Source of the DNA: Acidobacteriota bacterium
GTDB lineage: Bacteria; Acidobacteriota; Polarisedimenticolia; Gp22-AA2
NCBI GenBank assembly: GCA_018606725.1
Contig: JAGYID010000016.1
Span: 1-38,455, forward strand
Direction of reading: 5' to 3'
Length of the DNA: 38,455 nt
The position numbers and the translations under genes were made by a program. The notes below the pieces were generated by a model. The model saw only the letters and a program-made list of their open reading frames with translations, did no database searches and was not told the DNA's origin. How positions within the stretch are numbered: the first letter of the stretch is position 1; every line of letters begins with the position of its first letter. Positions 15,565 to 22,329 of the stretch are shown one piece after another.

Positions 15565-15591
15565 CTTAGAGCGGTCGGCGCCGGGAAATCC
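15565..15591 (-). promoter_or_regulatory. Candidate autoregulated ECF promoter
   Basis: On the reverse strand GGATTT (15591-15586) and CTCTAAG (15571-15565) are 14 bases apart and end about 41 bases before the sigma-factor GTG. This resembles the GGA-type -35 and CGTCTAA-type -10 often seen before ECF sigma genes of this layout. It is a single-site match without statistical support. Confidence 0.3.
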
Positions 15592-15691
15592 TTTGCTACG
15601 CCATGAGTGTGCGCCCGCAGACGGTAGAAAAAGAAGGGGGGCGTGCCCCGGGCCCCACGTCGGCGCCCGGTGGTACGATCGCCGCCTCATC

Positions 15692-16927
15692 ATGACCGAC
15701 CGGGGATTCACTCTCTTCGAGACGGCGATCGGGCGCTGCGGCATCGCCTGGGGCGGGCGCGGCATCGCCGCCGTGCAGCTCCCGGAGGGGCGCGAGCCGG
15801 AGACGCGCGCCCGCCTGCTGAGGGAGTTTCCCGACGCGCGCGAGGCCCCGCCGCCGGCCGAAGTGCAGCGCGCCATCCACGCCATCGCCGCCCTGCTGCG
15901 CGGCGAGGCGGGCGATCTGTCCGGCATCGCCCTCGACATGGACGGCGTGCCGCCGTTTCACCGCCGGGTCTACGAGGCCGCGCGCGCCATCCCGCCCGGC
16001 ACGACCGTCTCGTACGGCGACATCGCGACGCGGCTCGGCGCTCCCGGTGCGGCCCGCGCCGTCGGGCAGGCCCTGGGACGGAACCCGTTCGCGATCGTCG
16101 TGCCGTGCCATCGCGTGCTCGCGGCCGGTGGCCGGGTGGGTGGCTTCTCCGCCAACGGCGGGATCGCGACGAAGATTCGGCTGCTATCGCTTGAAGGGGC
16201 GCCCGCAAGTGGCGCGCTCAGGCCCGGCATGGACACCATCGGCGCGGACCTCCCCGGCCTCTTCGACGACGAGCCGGCGTTCGGGTTCGACCCGGTTGTT
16301 GCAATCAAACACGTCCGCGCGGCCGACCCGGCGATGGCGCGCCTCATCGACGTCGTCGGCCCGTTCCGCATGCAGCTCGACAGGACGCCGAGCATCTTCA
16401 TCGCGCTGGCGGAGGCGATCGTCTACCAGCAGCTGCACGGCAAAGCGGCGGCCGCCATCTTCGCGCGCGTCCGGGCGCTGTTCCCGCGCGCCCACGAAGC
16501 CCCAACGGCGGAGCAGATCCTGCGTGTCTCCGACGCACGGCTGCGCACCGCCGGCCTGTCGCGTCCGAAGATCCTCTCCCTACGCGACCTGGCGCGCCGG
16601 ACCTCCACCGGGGAGATCCCCTCCCTCGCCGAGGTCCGCCGCATGGAAGACGAGGCGATCGTCGAGCGCCTCACCGCGGTGCGCGGCATCGGCCGGTGGA
16701 CGGTGGAGATGCTGCTGATCTTCCACCTCGGCCGCCCGGACGTGCTGCCGGTGGACGACTACGGCATCCGCAAGGGGTTCGCGGTCGCCTTCCGCAAGCG
16801 CGCCATGCCGGCCCCCAAAGACGTCGGCCGGCACGGCACCCGCTGGAAGCCGTACCGCACGGTCGCCGCCTGGTACCTGTGGCGCGCCGCGGAGCGGGGG
16901 AAGGATGCCGAGCAGACGAAGGACTAG
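15692..16927 (+). CDS. Fused O6-alkylguanine-DNA alkyltransferase / AlkA-like DNA glycosylase
   Basis: This 411-residue bifunctional DNA repair protein has two parts. Residues 1-168 form an Ogt/MGMT domain: suicidal acceptor C139 in VVPCHRVLA, the HTH part YGDIATRLGAPGAARAVGQAL, and the Asn-containing GRNPFAIVVP. Residues 185-405 form an HhH-GPD glycosylase: IVYQQLHGKAA, the helix-hairpin-helix LTAVRGIGRWTVEML (327-341), and VDDYGIRKG with the catalytic Asp at 355/356, then WKPYRTVAAWYLW as in AlkA. One domain reverses O6-alkylguanine directly and the other excises N-alkylated bases. The common Ada methyl-phosphotriester domain is absent. The ATG at 15692 lies 12 bases after a TACGAT -10-like box. 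Confidence 0.92.
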   Translation: MTDRGFTLFETAIGRCGIAWGGRGIAAVQLPEGREPETRARLLREFPDAREAPPPAEVQRAIHAIAALLRGEAGDLSGIALDMDGVPPFHRRVYEAARAIPPGTTVSYGDIATRLGAPGAARAVGQALGRNPFAIVVPCHRVLAAGGRVGGFSANGGIATKIRLLSLEGAPASGALRPGMDTIGADLPGLFDDEPAFGFDPVVAIKHVRAADPAMARLIDVVGPFRMQLDRTPSIFIALAEAIVYQQLHGKAAAAIFARVRALFPRAHEAPTAEQILRVSDARLRTAGLSRPKILSLRDLARRTSTGEIPSLAEVRRMEDEAIVERLTAVRGIGRWTVEMLLIFHLGRPDVLPVDDYGIRKGFAVAFRKRAMPAPKDVGRHGTRWKPYRTVAAWYLWRAAERGKDAEQTKD

Positions 16928-17042
16928 CTCTGCGGCCGCCCGGATAAGCTGGCGATGTCCGTCGGCAGTTTAAAGTCGCCTGGACTCAGCGTTCGCCTTC
17001 CTCCGGAATGGGTGATCGCGTTGGCCCGGAATACGCAACACG

Positions 17043-17072
17043 TTTACACGGTATCCGTGAATCCAGTATAAT
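17043..17072 (+). promoter_or_regulatory. higBA promoter with operator-like repeat
   Basis: TTTACA (17043-17048), an 18-base spacer and a perfect TATAAT (17067-17072). The inverted repeat CACGG-TAT-CCGTG (17047-17059) lies in the spacer, where HigA could repress. AAGGGGG at 17081-17087 then serves the GTG at 17093. Confidence 0.75.
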
Positions 17073-17092
17073 GCCGGGCCAAGGGGGTCGAT

Positions 17093-17386
17093 GTGATCGC
17101 GTCCTTCGGGGACCGGGCCACAGAGGATCTGTACCATGGCCGGAAATCCAAGGCGACACGGAGGCTACCCGCGGATATCGTGTCCGTAGCCCTCCGGAAG
17201 CTGGACATGCTTAACGCCGCGCAGGTGTTGCAGGACTTGGCCTCGCCGCCGGGCAACCGACTGGAAGTGTTGCGCGGCGGGCTGAAGGGGTATCACAGCA
17301 TCAGAGTCAACGATCAATGGCGGCTTGTATTCCGCTGGGCAGCGGGTGAGGCTCACGGGGTGCGTCTGGCCGATTACCATAGTTGA
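17093..17386 (+). CDS. higB: HigB-family mRNA-cleaving toxin
   Basis: This 97-residue RelE-fold toxin matches the HigB consensus closely: IASFGDRATEDLYHG, RRLPADIVSVALRKLDMLNAAQ, PPGNRLEVLRGGLKGYHSIRVNDQWRLVFRW, DYH at the end. HigB toxins cleave ribosome-bound mRNA. The length is normal and no residue expected from the family is obviously missing. It is followed after 20 bases by HigA and preceded by its own promoter, so the module looks complete. It belongs to a different toxin family from the reverse-strand pair at 8586-9257. A GTG start is used; the ATG two bases earlier is out of frame. Confidence 0.93.
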   Translation: MIASFGDRATEDLYHGRKSKATRRLPADIVSVALRKLDMLNAAQVLQDLASPPGNRLEVLRGGLKGYHSIRVNDQWRLVFRWAAGEAHGVRLADYHS

Positions 17387-17406
17387 GGATCTTGAAAGGA
17401 TTCGAA

Positions 17407-17694
17407 ATGATTCCCACACACAGAGTTCCCACCCACCCAGGCGAGGTCCTTCAGGACGAGTTTCTGGATCCCCTCGGGCTGACGCAGGTAAAGCTGGCCG
17501 AGCACATTGGTGTGTCCGTTCAGCGCATTAACGAGATCATTCGCGGGAAGCGGGGCATCACGCCGGAGACGGCGTGGCTTTTCGCGCAGGCTTTTGGCAC
17601 GACACCGCAATTCTGGGTCAATCTCCAGGCAAACTATGATTTGGCTGGCGCGCGCCCGGCGCGCAGTGTCTCCAAGCTTCGCAAAGCGAGTTGA
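17407..17694 (+). CDS. higA: HigA-family antitoxin
   Basis: This 95-residue XRE-type protein begins IPTHRVPTHPGEVLQDEFLDPLGLTQVKLAEHIGVSVQRINEI and continues with RGITPETAWLFAQAFGTTPQFWVNLQANYDL, the standard HigA sequence. It binds HigB and represses the operon. I start it at ATG 17407, where family members begin and where GAAAGGA lies 7 bases upstream, rather than at the ATG 24 bases earlier. The usual C-terminus (LRKAS) is followed by TGA, but the same frame stays open for 24 more codons. Confidence 0.93.
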   Translation: MIPTHRVPTHPGEVLQDEFLDPLGLTQVKLAEHIGVSVQRINEIIRGKRGITPETAWLFAQAFGTTPQFWVNLQANYDLAGARPARSVSKLRKAS

Positions 17695-17769
17695 CAACCG
17701 GTTCCGTTGTCGCCGGATGAAATCGTGGCGGGTTGGGAGGCCGTCCTGGCACCCATCGAGGCCGTTTAG
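17695..17769 (+). other. In-frame extension after the higA stop codon
   Basis: The higA frame continues past its TGA for 24 sense codons, reading QPVPLSPDEIVAGWEAVLAP and ending IEAV before TAG at 17767-17769. The composition looks protein-like, but relatives of HigA normally stop at the TGA. It may be a relic of another gene, such as the tail of a former antitoxin, or chance. No start codon with a ribosome site was found for it. Confidence 0.3.
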
Positions 17770-17827
17770 TGCCCAAGGGCACATTCGCGTCGGTCAGGCG
17801 CCAGGCAGGGCTCAAGTGAGGTCAGAC

Positions 17828-18091
17828 ATGAAGAAGCTTCACTATCTCGTTCGCATCAACAAGGATTACGGCAGTGACTGGGGGGCTTCGGTTCCCGATC
17901 TGCCCGGCTGTGTCGCGACGGGGAAGACAATCGACTCCGCGCTGCGACGCATCCAGGGGGCCATCGTGTTGCACCTCCGCGGCCTGCGCGCCGACGGCGT
18001 GCGCCTCCCACGCCCCCGTCACCGGTCCGTGGTGCCTCGGCATACGTCCCGCGCAGTTGACTTCTACGCGACCGTCGAAGTTGCTGCCTGA
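17828..18091 (+). CDS. HicB-family antitoxin-like protein, no HicA partner
   Basis: This 87-residue protein begins with the degraded RNase-H-like HicB domain: YLVRINKDYGSDWGASVPDLPGCVATGKTIDSALRRIQGAI, then LHLRGLRADGVRLPRP. HicB proteins neutralise the small dsRBD-like toxin HicA and often bind DNA. No HicA-sized gene lies on either side (17770-17827 and 18092-18208 hold none), so it is an orphan or a solitary regulator. The start at 17828 leaves a normal N-terminus. The C-terminal 15 residues (TSRAVDFYATVEVAA) carry no added DNA-binding domain. Confidence 0.8.
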   Translation: MKKLHYLVRINKDYGSDWGASVPDLPGCVATGKTIDSALRRIQGAIVLHLRGLRADGVRLPRPRHRSVVPRHTSRAVDFYATVEVAA

Positions 18092-18208
18092 AGGCGGAGC
18101 CCACCCGTTCGACGAGCAGGCCATTCCCAATCGGGGCGCTTTGGAGAGAGAATCCAGATTCAAGGTGCCGGAGCGCCTCCGAAAAGCTCCCAAGGAGGGA
18201 ACACCCCA

Positions 18209-18364
18209 ATGAAACTGACCAAGAATCTCGGCATGCTCTTGTTGGGCATCTGGCTCGTCATGACGGGCCTGATCCCGATCTTGAGTCTCACCTTTGCGGG
18301 GCTCGGCATGATCATGGGCATTCTCGCGATCGCCGCGGGCGTCTTGATCCTGCTGGGTCGATAG
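18209..18364 (+). CDS. Small two-helix membrane protein
   Basis: A 51-residue frame (MKLTKNLGMLLLGIWLVMTG..., ending GVLILLGR) with AAGGAGG at 18192-18198, 10 bases before the ATG. It is almost wholly hydrophobic: two membrane helices (about 8-24 and 29-48) separated by a short turn, with a basic N-terminus and an Arg at the end. I know no function. It stops 29 bases before the cytochrome gene, so it is probably in the same transcript and may be a membrane accessory subunit of it (inference). It is easily missed because of its length. Confidence 0.75.
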   Translation: MKLTKNLGMLLLGIWLVMTGLIPILSLTFAGLGMIMGILAIAAGVLILLGR

Positions 18365-18393
18365 CAAAGAAGAGAAGAAGGGAGTGTGATCCC

Positions 18394-19764
18394 ATGAAGC
18401 TCCAGGCTCGAAATCCGTTCCACCTGTCGCTGGCGGTGGTCGCCGGCGCGCTGCTCCTCGGTGCCGCAGTGGCGCTGCCTGCGGCTGAAGAGGACTTCAC
18501 CGCCCTGGTCAAGCGGCTGCAGCAGGGGAAGCCGACGTTCGCCAAGCGCCAGCAGGACCTGCTGGCGGAGCGTTACGACCTCGCCGACCGGTCCGCCAGC
18601 GGCGTCACGATGGCGCGCGGCAAGCCGGTGCAGGGGGGCGTGCGGGTGCGGCTGCCGAAGGACATGACGTGGGACAAGCTGGCCGCCATGACGCCTGATG
18701 CGATCAAGCGCGGCAATCTATGGCCGGCGGGCTTCTACCCCCTGCCGCACCCGCATCACGAAGCGGGGGGCATGGTGTTTCCGCAGCCGCTGATCGACGA
18801 GACCAAAAAGCAGACCGGGCGCGACCTGACGCGCTTCGACCTCGACTTCGACCTGCCGCAGCACCTGCTGCCGGAGTTCCCGGCGCCGATCTACCTGACG
18901 ACGCGGCCGGATCTGGGGGATGTGTCGCGCGGCCAGCTGGTCACACTGGCCAACTTCCACGGGCTGTTCAAGGACGTCCTCAATCCCAAGCAGCTCGAAG
19001 GGCTGCGCCTCCTGGTCACGCCGTTTCCCCAGGCGCAGTTCAACGCCACCGATGACCGGCGCTCGCTGCAGCCCCACCTGGGGGTGGCTTGCTTCGACTG
19101 CCACGCCAACGGCCACACGGACGGGGCCACGCACACCGTCGGCGACATCCGCCCCAACGAGCACCGGCACCGCATCGACACCCCGTCGCTGCGGGGGGTC
19201 AACATCCAGCGGCTGTTCGGCTCGCAGCGGGCGATGAAGAGCGTGGAGGACTTCACCGAGTTCGAACAGCGCGCCGCCTATTTCGACGGCGACCCGGAGC
19301 AGGCGCAGCGGAAGGGGGTCAACATCCTCGAGCGCGGCAGCCAGGTGCACTTCATGGCGGAATTCCAGGACCTGCTCGACTTCCCGCCGGCGCCCAAGCT
19401 CAACATCCTCGGCCGGCTCGACCCCGCCAAAGCCACCGAGGCCGAGCTGCGCGGCCAGGCGGTGTTCTCCGGCAAGGGCCAGTGCGCCGCCTGCCACGCC
19501 CCGCCGTACTACACCGACAACTCGATGCACAACTTAAGGACGGAGCGCTTCTTCAACGAGAAGATGATCAACGGGCGGCTGGCGTCCGCCGACGGGCCGA
19601 TCAAGACGTTCCCGCTGCGCGGCATCAAGGACTCGCCTCCGTACCTGCACGACGACCGGTTGCTGACGCTGGAGGACACGGTCGAGTTCTTCAACCTGGT
19701 CCTGGACGTGAAGCTGAGCGACCAGGAGAAGAAGGACCTGGTGGCGTTCATGCGGGCGTTGTAA
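18394..19764 (+). CDS. Di-haem c-type cytochrome, cytochrome c peroxidase/MauG-like
   Basis: This 456-residue exported protein has a signal segment at about 10-31 (LSLAVVAGALLLGAAVALPA). Two haem-c attachment motifs are present: C233-F-D-C-H237 and C364-A-A-C-H368. The order, the distance between haems and segments such as TPSLRGVN, FPLRGIKDSPPYLHDDRLLTLEDTVEFFN match the CcpA/MauG superfamily, whose members reduce H2O2 or oxidise proteins and small molecules in the periplasm. The first about 200 residues do not match a standard peroxidase N-domain. GAAGAAGGGA before the ATG is a fair ribosome site. The exact electron donor and substrate are unknown. Confidence 0.82.
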   Translation: MKLQARNPFHLSLAVVAGALLLGAAVALPAAEEDFTALVKRLQQGKPTFAKRQQDLLAERYDLADRSASGVTMARGKPVQGGVRVRLPKDMTWDKLAAMTPDAIKRGNLWPAGFYPLPHPHHEAGGMVFPQPLIDETKKQTGRDLTRFDLDFDLPQHLLPEFPAPIYLTTRPDLGDVSRGQLVTLANFHGLFKDVLNPKQLEGLRLLVTPFPQAQFNATDDRRSLQPHLGVACFDCHANGHTDGATHTVGDIRPNEHRHRIDTPSLRGVNIQRLFGSQRAMKSVEDFTEFEQRAAYFDGDPEQAQRKGVNILERGSQVHFMAEFQDLLDFPPAPKLNILGRLDPAKATEAELRGQAVFSGKGQCAACHAPPYYTDNSMHNLRTERFFNEKMINGRLASADGPIKTFPLRGIKDSPPYLHDDRLLTLEDTVEFFNLVLDVKLSDQEKKDLVAFMRAL

Positions 19765-19814
19765 GAAGGTGTTCCCGGCCGCCCGGGCGACATCCCCGGT
19801 ATCGGGACGCAACC

Positions 19815-20831
19815 TCAATAGATGTTGCCGCCCGCCTGCGTCGAGGTCAGGGCGCCGGCATCGACGTTGAGCGTGTAGGCGACGCCGCCTGAGCCGGCCC
19901 ACGTTGACAGGTTGAACGTGCCGCCCTGCGGGACCTTGTAGACGCCGATGTTGTGATAGGTCAGCGGCGTCTTCGGGGCGAGCACCTGCGCCGGTCCGGG
20001 CGCCTGCAGGAAATAGGCCGCCCCGGTGCCGACCATCGTCCCCGCTCCGTCGGGTGTTACCAGGATCGCGGTGTTCTCGTCGATGCCGATGTCGCGCGGC
20101 TGCGCCGACCAGCCGTTGGCGACGATGCGCGCCAGGAAGACGATCGTGCGGCCCATGCGGTCGCGGGTCACGAAGTGCGAGTCGTAGAGCTTGTCGACCC
20201 CCAGCGCCGAATCGAACAGGTCGCGGTCGAGCGTCACGTAGCGATGGAACGGGTTCGCCAGCGCCTGGCTGGAGGTCACCGAGCCGACCTCGCCGGTGTA
20301 GATGAACTGGCTCAGCACCGCCAGCCCCGCGCTGGTCCCACCGACCGGCACCGTCGTGGAGTTGAGCAGGGCGTTGACCTCCGTCTGCACCGCAGTGTTG
20401 CGCCACAGGTTGACGTAGGTCGACTGATCCCCACCCGCGATCCACAGCGCCTCGGCTTGGCGGATGTGGTCGGCGACGTACTGCGAGTTCGCGCCGGTCG
20501 TCGTGGTGATGATGATCGTCTCGACCGAGTCCATCTGCGGGCACAGGTCCTGGATGTACGGGTTGTAGGCGTCGGTCCCACTGGTGCGGATGACGACGAA
20601 GTCGCCGCCGCCGGCGCGCTGGCACATCCACTGGTACGCGGCATCGACGTCGAGGCCGCCGCCCATCAGCACCAGCCCGGCGCTGGGGGCCGGTCCCGGC
20701 CCGGCATCCCCGGGGTTTCCGGCGATGAAAGCTTCGTATCCCGGCTTCGGCTTCGGCGCCGCGTGCAGCGGCAGGGCGAAGGCGCACCCGACGGCGAGCA
20801 CGACGCCAATCCGGCAGACACTGTTGCGCAT
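19815..20831 (-). CDS. Exported cyanophycinase-like peptidase, family S51
   Basis: This 338-residue protein contains the S51 nucleophile elbow GGTSAG with S167, preceded by ALWIAGGDQSTYVNLW and followed by conserved DRDLFDSALGVDKLYDSHFVTRDRMGR, all features of cyanophycinase/peptidase E. These enzymes cleave Asp-containing peptides; cyanophycinase degrades the Asp-Arg polymer cyanophycin. It has a Sec signal (VCRIGVVLAVGCAFALPLHAA), so it acts outside the cytoplasm, on environmental polymer if the assignment holds. AAGGAGGG just upstream fixes the start at 20831 rather than an in-frame ATG 59 codons earlier. It is convergent with the cytochrome gene. Confidence 0.85.
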   Translation of the reverse strand: MRNSVCRIGVVLAVGCAFALPLHAAPKPKPGYEAFIAGNPGDAGPGPAPSAGLVLMGGGLDVDAAYQWMCQRAGGGDFVVIRTSGTDAYNPYIQDLCPQMDSVETIIITTTTGANSQYVADHIRQAEALWIAGGDQSTYVNLWRNTAVQTEVNALLNSTTVPVGGTSAGLAVLSQFIYTGEVGSVTSSQALANPFHRYVTLDRDLFDSALGVDKLYDSHFVTRDRMGRTIVFLARIVANGWSAQPRDIGIDENTAILVTPDGAGTMVGTGAAYFLQAPGPAQVLAPKTPLTYHNIGVYKVPQGGTFNLSTWAGSGGVAYTLNVDAGALTSTQAGGNIY

Positions 20832-20918
20832 GCTGGACCCTCCTTGGATTGTGCGATGAGACGGTCGCGATGAGTCAATCAGAAGCGGCCGCCGGCCGTC
20901 AACCCGCGCCCCCGGGCT

Positions 20919-20924
20919 TATAAT
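20919..20924 (+). promoter_or_regulatory. -10 box overlapping the start region of the nucleotidyltransferase pair
   Basis: A perfect TATAAT at 20919-20924 overlaps an ATG at 20923, so transcription would begin near 20931 and translation at the ATG at 20932, giving a leaderless message. The -35 region (20896-20901) is poor. Confidence 0.5.
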
Positions 20925-20931
20925 GCCGGCC

Positions 20932-21201
20932 ATGCGCACGAAGGCCCTGCTCGCTGCCGACACATCTCTCGAAGTCGAGCGCATCCAGGTGGAGCTGTGG
21001 CGGCGCATGTCGCCGCTCCAGAAACTGGCCGCCGTGACCGAGATCAGCCGTGCCGCCGAGATGCTGTCCCTGGCTGGTATCCGATTACGTCATCCTGGAG
21101 CATCCGACCGCGAGTGCCTGCTCCGTTTAGCGGTTCTCAAGCTTGGGCCCAGCCTGGCCTGCCAGGTCTACCCCGACGCGGCAGAACTCATCGGTCGCTG
21201 A
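20932..21201 (+). CDS. Small conserved partner of AbiEii-like nucleotidyltransferase
   Basis: This 89-residue mostly helical protein (EVERIQVELWRRMSPLQKLAAVTEISRAAEMLSLAGIRLRHPG, then LRLAVLKLGPSLACQVYPDAAELI) has no named domain that I know. I recognise the gene pair: similar short proteins precede AbiEii-like nucleotidyltransferase genes in many bacteria, with stop and start overlapping as here. It could be the antitoxin or regulator of the pair (inference). The second ATG (20932) is chosen because the first lies inside the -10 box. Confidence 0.65.
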   Translation: MRTKALLAADTSLEVERIQVELWRRMSPLQKLAAVTEISRAAEMLSLAGIRLRHPGASDRECLLRLAVLKLGPSLACQVYPDAAELIGR

Positions 21202-21785
21202 AATTGTTTTCCGATCCCATCCATGTCGCCCTGATGGTCGCAGAGGCCCTCGAGGGCTGCGGCGTGCGTTATCTTGTCGGCGGTTCGCTGGCCAGCGCCG
21301 TCAGCGGTGAGCCGCGCTCGACGTTGGACGCTGACCTTGTCGTGGAGCTGACCGAGAAAGACATCCAGCCGCTCACCGCGGCACTGGGCGATCGCTTCCA
21401 CGTCGATCCCGATGCGCTTCGCCGGGCGGTTCGCGACCGATCAAGTGCCAATCTGATTCATCACGCGACTTCGACGAAGGTCGATCTCTTCATTGCGGGG
21501 GGTTCGCCGCTCGACAAGGAGCAGATGGATCGCCGGCAGCGCGTTCAGGTGTCGGCCGATCCGCCGGGTTGGCTTTACGTCTACGCACCCGAGGACATCC
21601 TCCTGCAGAAATTGAGATGGTACCGGTTGGGGAACGAAATCTCGGACCGGCAATGGCGCGACATCATGGGGATCATCATGGTGCAGGGGAACAGGTTGGA
21701 TGAGGCCTATCTCCGTCAGGGCGCCGCGAGCCTTGGCGTCTCCGACCTGCTTGAGCGCGCACTCGGCGCGGCTCGAGATCAGTAG
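21198..21785 (+). CDS. AbiEii/AbiGii-like nucleotidyltransferase
   Basis: This protein of about 195 residues has a nucleotidyltransferase core: YLVGGSLASAVSGEPRSTLDADLVVE gives the GG/GS motif and a D-x-D pair for metal binding. Later segments TKVDLFIAGG, YVYAPEDILLQKLRWYRLG and DRQWRDIMGI are typical of AbiEii-type or DUF6036-type enzymes. AbiEii toxins transfer nucleotides to tRNA in type IV or guard-type toxin-antitoxin systems. The start is unclear: relatives begin MKLFSDPI, which aligns to a CTG at 21198 overlapping the upstream TGA, with TTG 21204 or ATG 21234 as alternatives. It is shorter than classic AbiEii (about 300 residues). Confidence 0.75.
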   Translation: MKLFSDPIHVALMVAEALEGCGVRYLVGGSLASAVSGEPRSTLDADLVVELTEKDIQPLTAALGDRFHVDPDALRRAVRDRSSANLIHHATSTKVDLFIAGGSPLDKEQMDRRQRVQVSADPPGWLYVYAPEDILLQKLRWYRLGNEISDRQWRDIMGIIMVQGNRLDEAYLRQGAASLGVSDLLERALGAARDQ

Positions 21786-21799
21786 CCGGAGGTGTCCAC

Positions 21800-22264
21800 A
21801 TGGAGAACTCCATGACCAAGAGTGATACGTCAAAGATCCTGACCGGCTCGTGTCTGTGCGGCGGCGTGCGCTTCGAGGTGCGCGGGGCGTTCCTGCGCGC
21901 CAGCCACTGTCACTGCTCGCGCTGCCGCAAGCATTCCGGGGCGGGGGCGTCCACGCAGGGGCGCGTCCTGCCGGAGCAGCTGCGCGTCGTCGCGGGCGAG
22001 AATCTGATTCGCAGTTTCAAGGCGGCGCCGGACGCCGCCGTCAAGGCGTTCTGCTCGGTCTGCGGGTCGAGCCTGTTCGGCGGTGCCTGGCCCGGCGGGC
22101 CCGAGGTGGCGATTCGCTTCGGCGCGCTCGACGGGGATCCCGGCATGCGCCCGCAGTTCCGCATGTGGGTCGACTCGAAGGCGGGGTGGGACATGATCAC
22201 CGACGACCTGCCGCAGTATGCCGAGGGCTGGTCGCCCACGGCGAAGCCGAAGCCGCGCAAGTAG
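21800..22264 (+). CDS. GFA/CENP-V-type zinc protein
   Basis: This 154-residue protein has the GFA fold with its full set of zinc ligands: C18-L-C20, C37-H-C39...C42 and C85-S-V-C88. Members include glutathione-dependent formaldehyde-activating enzyme and many uncharacterised proteins; most are not true Gfa enzymes, so the reaction is unknown. The start at 21800 follows GGAGGT with 8-base spacing. It is 14 bases after the nucleotidyltransferase gene, which is probably chance because the two have no known link. The order SCLCGGVRF...HCHCSRCRK...GSSLFGG is very typical. Confidence 0.87.
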   Translation: MENSMTKSDTSKILTGSCLCGGVRFEVRGAFLRASHCHCSRCRKHSGAGASTQGRVLPEQLRVVAGENLIRSFKAAPDAAVKAFCSVCGSSLFGGAWPGGPEVAIRFGALDGDPGMRPQFRMWVDSKAGWDMITDDLPQYAEGWSPTAKPKPRK

Positions 22265-22329
22265 GCGGCTTGACGCCGTCGACGGGCGCAGGGTACCGTA
22301 AGGCACTTTCGTTTCAGTCAGGTTCCGCC

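Noticed and set aside
15053-15691. N-terminal extension of the alkyltransferase fusion frame back to 15053
   Set aside because: The extension lies antisense to the ECF sigma gene and has no domain; the ATG at 15692 gives the standard Ogt start.
22276-22285. Perfect palindrome CCGTCGACGG before the M48 protease gene
   Set aside because: Ten-base GC-rich palindromes are expected by chance at this length and composition; nothing else supports an operator.
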